From JADJNW01 sp033761835 (GTDB lineage: Bacteria; Bacteroidota; Bacteroidia; Chitinophagales; Saprospiraceae): a stretch of DNA of 11,962 nucleotides. The position numbers were made by a program, and so were the translations under genes. Shown here one piece after another: positions 7,292-11,962 of the stretch; positions within the stretch are counted from its first letter, which is position 1; each line of letters starts with the position of its first letter. The notes beneath the pieces were generated by a model. The model saw nothing but the letters and a program-made list of their open reading frames with translations. It was not told the DNA's origin and did no database searches. Location: assembly GCA_033761835.1 (NCBI GenBank), contig JANRME010000173.1, positions 1-11,962 of the forward strand, written 5' to 3'.

Positions 7292-7420
7292 TCACACAAA
7301 CTTCAACGGATTGCTTTCAAACGCTTTCAACTTGGTAATCACCTCTTTAGGATTTTCTGCTCGGAATACGCTATTGCCCGCCACCAGTGCATCCGCGCCT
7401 GCCTGAAGGATTTTATCGCT
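7292..7420 (-). pseudogene. rpe: 3' remnant of ribulose-phosphate 3-epimerase gene
   Basis: A minus-strand frame ending at TGA 7292-7294 encodes about 42 residues, including KILQAGADALVAGNSVF and NPKEVITKLKAF. This is the C-terminal part of ribulose-phosphate 3-epimerase, the pentose-phosphate enzyme that interconverts ribulose-5-P and xylulose-5-P. The AGAD-x-LVAG-x-x-VF motif forms the last phosphate-binding strand and loop of its TIM barrel. Upstream the frame hits a TGA at 7430-7432, and none of the other ~180 residues (with the catalytic His and Asp residues) is present in the window. The last few codons and stop of the neighbouring 442-residue gene overlap the remnant's upstream end. 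The fragment cannot be active. A complete copy must be elsewhere if the cell uses this step. Confidence 0.8.
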
Positions 7421-8741
7421 TAATTTTAATCAGCTTTATTACAGCGGGCATATTATTTACCTTAAATTTATCCTCAGGGTTAAAAATAATGCCGTTTTTG
7501 GTTATGGTTCCTTTTATTATAACATTAGAATAAAATGCACTATAATAAATTGACCGATTTGCAGCATCTACTTTGGTAGCAGAAGGGGCAAGTTCAACCG
7601 GTATAAAACGTGCTTCAGGATTAGATAAATCTGTCCATCCGATTCGATTGTTTCTAACATTTGTCCAATACAATTTGTTATCAACGGGGTCAATTGACAA
7701 TCCGTCTGGGAAGGGCCCAGCATCCGCTATGAAATTAATTTCCGCTTCGTTTGAGTCCAGATTAAACTTTCCTATTGTATTATTTTCAACATCTGTCCAG
7801 TAAAGAATTTGCTTTTCAATGTCTAATTCAACAGAAGAGGGTCTGCCTTTCATTCCTTCTATCAAACATCGGTTAATCAACTCTCCGTTATAATCATATT
7901 CAGCTATGGTATGCTCTCCGTATAAAGCACAATAGATTCTTTTTTTTACAGGGTTTAAAGCAATACCGGCAGGACGACCCACATTATCAATAAACTTAAA
8001 TTGAATAGGCTTTTGATCTAATCCTGTAAAACTACTATTCAAATAAGCTTTAGAGATATACGGGCTTTGCCAACTTGACCAATTCGCCCAAAAGAAACAC
8101 TTATTTGCTACATCAACTTCAATACCTGTCAGGCCTTCTCTTATGTTAGTTATTAATGGGATTGTTTTTTTACTCTTTACGTTCAAAATAGCAACACCCG
8201 TCTCATGCCCAAACAAAAGCAATTCTTGCTCCTGCGGAAAAGGGTTACAAAACTTGAACCAAAAAAGAATGATAAAAATAATAATTGCAGCAGCAATCCA
8301 TTTAACAATTTTTGACCACTTATTTTTTTCTGTACGAATTATTTCCTCTATACCCTTAGGAATTTTTATGGGCGCAATTTCATCATCGTCTGCTTTAATA
8401 TCATTTTTAATCAGGTAATCATTAAAAGAATCATAGCCAAAATAAATGGCAAACATTTCTTTGGTGCGCTGATTGCCTTCACTTTCGTCCACAATGAAAA
8501 TCCTACGGAAGGCATCATAAGATAATGTGAGTTTGTCATACCGAATTTCACCCTTGATCGTTGGAACACCGCATCGTCTTGTTTTCTTTTTGTCGCCTCT
8601 GCATATTTGTTCTAATCTCGACTGGAGGGCTGTTAGAAAAAGTTCTATATCTCTCTTTTTCCAGTTTTCGGGGTGTCCGTTTTTGAAATCCGTCGCAATT
8701 CTATTTGCAATAGACTTCCAGTATTTCTTACTGACTGACAT
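7413..8741 (-). CDS. Membrane protein: cytoplasmic helical domain, one membrane span, YWTD-type beta-propeller
   Basis: The product is 442 residues. Residues ~1-112 are a helical domain with LTLSYDAFRRIF (71-82) and TKEMFAIYFGYDSFNDYL (93-110). I associate this 'S-YDxFRR-IF ... T ... YFGY-S-F/W' pattern with N-terminal modules of otherwise varied Bacteroidota proteins, but cannot name a family. A polar linker leads to one membrane helix (~145-164, IVKWIAAAIIIFIILFWFKF) with a basic cytoplasmic side, so the C-terminal ~270 residues should be periplasmic. They contain LDL-receptor class-B type repeats: KRIYCALYGEHTIAEYDYNG (267-286), QILYWTDVENNTIGKFNLDS (311-330) and NKLYWTNVRNNRIGWTDLSN (355-374), plus weaker copies at ~208-240 and ~392-415. 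This gives a probable six-bladed propeller of the sort that binds proteins or glycans. It is divergent from the 9261 operon. Its stop lies within the rpe remnant, suggesting the gene's 3' end is at the edge of acquired DNA. Function unknown; transmembrane sensing is an inference. Confidence 0.85.
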   Translation of the reverse strand: MSVSKKYWKSIANRIATDFKNGHPENWKKRDIELFLTALQSRLEQICRGDKKKTRRCGVPTIKGEIRYDKLTLSYDAFRRIFIVDESEGNQRTKEMFAIYFGYDSFNDYLIKNDIKADDDEIAPIKIPKGIEEIIRTEKNKWSKIVKWIAAAIIIFIILFWFKFCNPFPQEQELLLFGHETGVAILNVKSKKTIPLITNIREGLTGIEVDVANKCFFWANWSSWQSPYISKAYLNSSFTGLDQKPIQFKFIDNVGRPAGIALNPVKKRIYCALYGEHTIAEYDYNGELINRCLIEGMKGRPSSVELDIEKQILYWTDVENNTIGKFNLDSNEAEINFIADAGPFPDGLSIDPVDNKLYWTNVRNNRIGWTDLSNPEARFIPVELAPSATKVDAANRSIYYSAFYSNVIIKGTITKNGIIFNPEDKFKVNNMPAVIKLIKIKR

Positions 8742-8787
8742 ATGATTTGCGGTTCAATTGCAAAACTTTTGCGAAAGCAATTTACAG

Positions 8788-8795
8788 CAAATATA
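8788..8795 (-). promoter_or_regulatory. -7 element (TATATTTG) candidate for the 442-residue gene
   Basis: Read on the minus strand, 8795 to 8788 is TATATTTG, a perfect match to the Bacteroidota TAnnTTTG element. It would start transcription about 40 nt upstream of the ATG at 8741. A matching TTG -33 element at the usual distance is not evident, which lowers confidence. Confidence 0.45.
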
Positions 8796-8927
8796 GGGAT
8801 TTTTTCTATTAAATTTGTGTTCATTAAGTTGTTAACAATGTGATTGACTCTTCAAATATTTTTGAATGCAAAGAACTAAACACCTACCCTTTATGCTAAA
8901 TGGGTTCGCAGAGGTTTTATCAATTTT

Positions 8928-8947
8928 AGCACTTTCGTCAAAGTGCT
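8928..8947. promoter_or_regulatory. Perfect 8-bp stem hairpin
   Basis: AGCACTTT at 8928-8935 pairs exactly with AAAGTGCT at 8940-8947 across the 4-nt loop CGTC. No T-run follows on either strand, so it is not an obvious terminator. An operator or a structured leader is possible. Confidence 0.5.
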
Positions 8948-8977
8948 GTGGTTATGTTAACTAGTGGCAGATTATTT

Positions 8978-8989
8978 TGGATATATCCA
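8978..8989. promoter_or_regulatory. 12-bp perfect palindrome TGGATATATCCA
   Basis: The site is its own reverse complement over all 12 bases and lies mid-way between the two divergent genes, a position expected of an operator for a dimeric regulator. No regulator gene is present in the window, so the assignment is speculative. Confidence 0.4.
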
Positions 8990-9160
8990 TAATACGATTG
9001 AGCGTTTTTTCTCAAAAGAATACCACAACTTTAATAGGAATTTTTTGGTTTTTTGACAAATTGTAATAAAATAAACTCTTTAATTAATATTTTGTGAATA
9101 TTGCAAATAATAGCTCTCAATTAAAACAGTTTGCCCCGGCTACTCGTCTACTTACACTCT

Positions 9161-9179
9161 TTTGATACATTTTATCAAA
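9161..9179. promoter_or_regulatory. Inverted repeat TTTGATA-N5-TATCAAA
   Basis: A 7-bp perfect inverted repeat with a 5-nt spacer lies about 80 nt before the operon start at 9261. It overlaps a weak -7-like TACATTTT (9166-9173), so an operator overlapping a promoter is conceivable. Confidence 0.4.
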
Positions 9180-9260
9180 TTTATTCACCGGTGCATACCA
9201 TAAAAACTAGCATTTTTTTAAATGCATTAATAATTTTCAAAAAATTAATCTCACAGGCTT

Positions 9261-10466
9261 ATGATAAGTAGTGATAATAATGATGGTATACCTATCATTC
9301 AGGTATTAGTATATCTGTTGGGTGCAGGTGGGCTGGCAACAATAATCATCCTGTTAATCAATAGGCTTACGCCTGATCAATGCAACCGATTTGCAAGAGA
9401 GCTCAATGCGAAAATACCACGCGAACAACAATTTGACAGTAGGTCGGTCACGCTACAATACCATGTCGTTTCCGATACCACAAGACTATGTTGCACAGAT
9501 GCAAAAAATACATCTAGTGACTACTTTTTTGAGCGATTTCGTAAGCCCGCTTTTGAAAATGCCTTTGCAAAGTTAGAAGATCAAATCGCAGTGCCTTATA
9601 ACAAAGCAAAACTCCAATCCTATGTGGAAGAAGCCTTGCAAAAAAAGAGTTTTGTACTGGAGCAGCGCAAATTTTATCAATTAATTCTGGTGGAGGAAAA
9701 ACCGCTGTTAGCAAAATTCAAAAGCAACGGTCAAGATAGTTGTGAAGTAGAGATCCCGATTGCTTTGGCAACACCTAAAGATGTAGAGCTTCTAATACCA
9801 AGCGATATTAGAAATTTACTTGGAAAATATATTGAACAATGTCCTGAATTTATAAAATTTAAAAAAAATCCTGCCAACAAAACCGTAAATATAGGTGATA
9901 TATTGACCTGCCTTACTCAAAACCCTGAATTTAGTAAAGCACTCAAAGAATACGTCCAAAAATACAGGGATTACCTTCAAATGGTGGACATTGGTATGCA
10001 GTGGCTGGTGGAAGATAAAGACAATATTTATTTTGAACGGGGAGGTTATGAAATCTCTGGGGTTTACCTTGTAATTATTGACCAGTTGAAAGATATTTTC
10101 CAGAGAGAAATTCAAAAGAATCCATCTGACGAATGGACCATCGTCTGCTATGGTTACGCAGACCCCGGCAACATCATTGGCAATATTCCGTACACGCAAA
10201 GAGGCAAATACGACCCAGCAAATGGCAGCATCAGTTTAAAAAACGGCTCGGCGGGCACAGGCATACCTCGCACTTTTAGTCTGGGGAATGCAGGCAATCA
10301 ACAACTCTCTTATGCCAGAGCCTATGCAGGTATTAAGCGTATGGAAGAAATTTTTAGCAAAGACCTTCCACCAGTAGATTTTCAGTACCAAGGAAAAGGA
10401 ATAGACCGAAGTGAAGCAATGGATTCTTATAAACGCAGAATTGAATTTAAATTATTCAAAAAATAA
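9261..10466 (+). CDS. Membrane-anchored protein with C-terminal OmpA/MotB-like domain
   Basis: The product is 401 residues. A single N-terminal membrane span (~11-33, PIIQVLVYLLGAGGLATIIILLI) lacks a cleavage site and should anchor the protein in the inner membrane with the rest in the periplasm. Residues ~35-250 form a mixed region I do not recognise. The C-terminal ~150 residues have the OmpA/MotB pattern: a strand-helix start (NIYFERGGYEISG, ~255-267), TIVCYGYADP (~293-302, equivalent to GHTD), an unusually long Gly/Asn-rich insertion (~303-345), GNQQLSYARAYAGIKRMEEIF (345-365, equivalent to N-x-x-LS-x-x-RA), FQYQGKGID (374-382) and KRRIEFKLF (391-399). Asp301 and Arg353 match the residues that hold diaminopimelate in peptidoglycan-binding members. 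It leads an apparent operon (12 nt to the next start). The layout recalls MotB/ZorB, but there is no MotA/ZorA-like partner here. Confidence 0.75.
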   Translation: MISSDNNDGIPIIQVLVYLLGAGGLATIIILLINRLTPDQCNRFARELNAKIPREQQFDSRSVTLQYHVVSDTTRLCCTDAKNTSSDYFFERFRKPAFENAFAKLEDQIAVPYNKAKLQSYVEEALQKKSFVLEQRKFYQLILVEEKPLLAKFKSNGQDSCEVEIPIALATPKDVELLIPSDIRNLLGKYIEQCPEFIKFKKNPANKTVNIGDILTCLTQNPEFSKALKEYVQKYRDYLQMVDIGMQWLVEDKDNIYFERGGYEISGVYLVIIDQLKDIFQREIQKNPSDEWTIVCYGYADPGNIIGNIPYTQRGKYDPANGSISLKNGSAGTGIPRTFSLGNAGNQQLSYARAYAGIKRMEEIFSKDLPPVDFQYQGKGIDRSEAMDSYKRRIEFKLFKK

Positions 10467-10478
10467 AAGCTTTAAATT

Positions 10479-11123
10479 ATGAGTAACAATGGTTCAATTA
10501 TAAAAACAAGAGAGCCTAAGGAAATAGGACTGCTTTATGGTTTAGCAGAAGCTGACCGTAAATTAAACGATACCATTACAAAATTAACAGATGATTTAGG
10601 CAGTATCAACAAAACCGCGAATGATGAATACCTTTTAATCAAAGGAAGGTTCGATAATTTGTTTGAATCGGTACAGAAAACCAAAAAAGAAATCGAAGAA
10701 CTTTACCAAAAACTGCGAGAAATGCGAGAGTTGGCTATTGTAGATTTTCAAGAAACCATCCTAAGATTACTTCCTATCGAACTCGACTCTGACCATAAAT
10801 ATAAAATTATAGAACAAGTGATTAGTGCGGGTATCAAAAGCATCGAAAATATTACAAAAAGTATATTCGACTCTTTTGAAACAATTAGAGAATTACTACA
10901 ACAAACGGTTGATTTAAAGGCGAATAACGAAATTAAAGAGGCTTTTAGGAAATTCTTAGTAGAAGTAGATGAAAAAGGTAAGGCAATCGTAGATTTAAGA
11001 ATTGGCTATGCCGACGGAGAAGCGATTCGTAGTAATTTTAAAAGCCCCCCCGGAGGTGGAACTGGCGGCGGTACAAGTACACAACAAGGTCTTCCGCCTG
11101 GTAATTCTTCCAACGCATCTTAA
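10479..11123 (+). CDS. Helical/coiled-coil protein with Gly-rich C-terminal tail
   Basis: The product is 214 residues. After a short polar N-terminus the chain is almost entirely predicted helix, with heptad-like spacing from ~25 to ~85 (LNDTITKLTDDLGSINK; VQKTKKEIEELYQKLREM) and again ~105-170. The last ~27 residues (from SPPGGGTGGGTS on) are a low-complexity Gly/Ser/Pro/Asn tail, probably disordered. There is no signal peptide or membrane span, so it should be cytoplasmic. It starts 12 nt after the OmpA-like gene and is followed 26 nt later by another coiled-coil gene, so the three are probably co-transcribed. The absence of Cys and of any catalytic motif argues for a structural or adaptor role, which is inference. 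I recognise no family. Confidence 0.7.
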   Translation: MSNNGSIIKTREPKEIGLLYGLAEADRKLNDTITKLTDDLGSINKTANDEYLLIKGRFDNLFESVQKTKKEIEELYQKLREMRELAIVDFQETILRLLPIELDSDHKYKIIEQVISAGIKSIENITKSIFDSFETIRELLQQTVDLKANNEIKEAFRKFLVEVDEKGKAIVDLRIGYADGEAIRSNFKSPPGGGTGGGTSTQQGLPPGNSSNAS

Positions 11124-11149
11124 TTTTTGGATCATTCATCTTTGCTGAC

Positions 11150-11896
11150 ATGAAGTGGTTTTTTTACAAAAACAATAAGGAAAACAGTTCAAACGATAAC
11201 GCTCCAAACAATTGGAACAGTTCAGGAGAGATTTACAAAGAGTTAAAGCATCTTCTACAGGGGTTGGTCAAGAAGATAGAAGAAGACATTGAAAATGGCG
11301 CCTTACGAGATAGAGGAGAAGAGGATGGAAAAAACCTGACCAGCAATATAAAAGACCATTTCACTCATATAAAAGATGAGTATGACGAAATTTCTAATGC
11401 ACTGAATGACCTGGTAAAAGAACTAAAAGACAGAGAGAAAAAGTACGCTTCCGCGTATGCCAATCACCTCGAACGTAAATTAGCATTCTGCGACCAGGAA
11501 TTAGATGAAACACAACAGAACAGCAAAATATCAAGACTGAAAGCAAGACTTGCCCAGGCAGAGCAACAATTGACAGACTATGAAAATAAGATTTATGAAG
11601 ATTATTTTCTGAAGAAACATTACGAATTTTGGGAGAAAAAGTGGGAAGCGGAAATCAACCATATGAACGATTTGCATAATGATGCCCAAAAAATACGAGA
11701 CTTAATAGAGCAAGAAATTGATTTGATGATGAGCATATTAAAGGCTGCAATAAAAAAATTGAACCCTGAGAATGCTCAAGACAATGGAGAGTCGGTAGCC
11801 GTATCGGCAGAGGAGGCAAAAAAAGTTATCAAGGAACTGAGATTACGCATTAGAAAAATTAGGAAAAAAAAGTTCTTTGACAGTTACGACCTTTGA
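11150..11896 (+). CDS. Coiled-coil protein of unknown function
   Basis: The product is 248 residues, strongly charged. A polar Asn/Ser-rich N-terminus (residues 8-26) is followed by long helices: ~27-48, ~66-98 and a coiled coil from ~100 to ~145 (LERKLAFCDQELDE; SRLKARLAQAEQQLTDYENK). Next come an aromatic/basic segment (YFLKKHYEFWEKKWEAEI, ~152-169) and a further helix (~172-204). The C-terminus is very basic (RLRIRKIRKKKFF), which could contact nucleic acid or membrane phosphates. The initial MKWFFYK is too short for a membrane span. The protein is presumably cytoplasmic and may pair with the preceding coiled-coil protein. Only 3 nt separate its stop from the next ATG. No family recognised. 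Confidence 0.7.
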   Translation: MKWFFYKNNKENSSNDNAPNNWNSSGEIYKELKHLLQGLVKKIEEDIENGALRDRGEEDGKNLTSNIKDHFTHIKDEYDEISNALNDLVKELKDREKKYASAYANHLERKLAFCDQELDETQQNSKISRLKARLAQAEQQLTDYENKIYEDYFLKKHYEFWEKKWEAEINHMNDLHNDAQKIRDLIEQEIDLMMSILKAAIKKLNPENAQDNGESVAVSAEEAKKVIKELRLRIRKIRKKKFFDSYDL

Positions 11897-11899
11897 GGG

Positions 11900-11962
11900 A
11901 TGAAATTTCCAGCTACTTTCGAGTTGTATGTGGACTATTTGATAGCCAACCAGGGCAGGGTA
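11900..11962 (+). CDS. Start of a further gene (21 codons, cut by the right edge)
   Basis: An ATG at 11900, 3 nt after the previous stop, opens a frame to the window end encoding MKFPATFELYVDYLIANQGR and one more Val. The tight spacing argues for a fourth operon member. On the other hand, the pattern with a -YVDYLI- segment followed by a short polar stretch reminds me of N-termini of some DDE transposases. If so, the end of the 248-residue gene might lie inside an insertion sequence. Too little is present to decide. Confidence 0.45.
   Translation, partial: MKFPATFELYVDYLIANQGRV

Larger units (their letters stand above)
8742..9260. other. 519-nt AT-rich divergent intergenic region with several palindromes
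   Basis: The stretch separates the leftward propeller gene and the rightward operon and must hold both promoters. I see no RNA gene. The longest credible small frame is 8866-8964 (+, 32 codons, MQRTKHLPFM...), which I do not support as a gene. Palindromes at 8928-8947, 8978-8989 and 9161-9179 are listed separately. Confidence 0.6.

Noticed and set aside
8866..8964. Possible 32-codon gene MQRTKHLPFM... in the divergent spacer
   Set aside because: Too short to support alone, includes a perfect hairpin, has no visible initiation signal, and no homologue that I recognise. A tblastn search would decide.
9261..11896. Zorya (ZorAB) anti-phage system
   Set aside because: The first gene shares the anchor plus OmpA-like layout of ZorB, but there is no MotA/ZorA-like multi-span protein and no helicase or nuclease in view.

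Overview
The window reads as chromosome of a Bacteroidota bacterium, probably from the Saprospiria/Chitinophagia side of the phylum (a guess from gene content, not a measured placement). The grounds are a secreted protein ending in a type IX secretion sorting domain, a TonB-dependent receptor with an N-terminal carboxypeptidase-like domain, a free-standing four-helix-bundle (S23/IVS) gene, A-rich leaders without clear Shine-Dalgarno sites, and promoter candidates of the TTG...TAnnTTTG type.

Left part (1-3345): the N-terminal part of a ClC chloride channel (minus strand, running off the left edge), a small secreted lipocalin-like protein, an inverted-repeat cluster of the TGGAATATTGG type, a T9SS-exported protein with BNR/Asp-box (YCF48-like) repeats, and, converging on it, a bestrophin-family anion channel. 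These look like ordinary lineage genes.

Middle part (3346-6860, all minus strand): a large TonB-dependent receptor is followed by a small cassette, a four-helix-bundle gene bounded by imperfect inverted repeats with a 16-nt period. The cassette is followed by a single-membrane-span reading frame with no usable start codon. The cassette seems to have landed between the receptor gene and its downstream neighbour and removed the neighbour's 5' end. A short TCTGACATCT direct repeat lies just upstream of the receptor.

Junction (7031-7432): an orphan DUF433 antitoxin-like gene is followed by the last ~42 codons of a ribulose-phosphate 3-epimerase (rpe) gene on the minus strand, cut off at about 7420. 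The rest of rpe is not in the window. This looks like one edge of an acquired segment.

Right part (7413-11962): the putative accessory segment. A membrane protein with a cytoplasmic helical domain, one membrane span and a YWTD-type beta-propeller is transcribed leftward. After a 519-nt AT-rich spacer containing several palindromes, an apparent operon runs rightward: a membrane-anchored protein with a C-terminal OmpA/MotB-like peptidoglycan-binding domain, then two coiled-coil proteins, then the first 21 codons of another gene at the right edge. I recognise no described system with this gene order. It is the best candidate here for an uncharacterised envelope-associated or defence-like module, but its function is not shown by the sequence.
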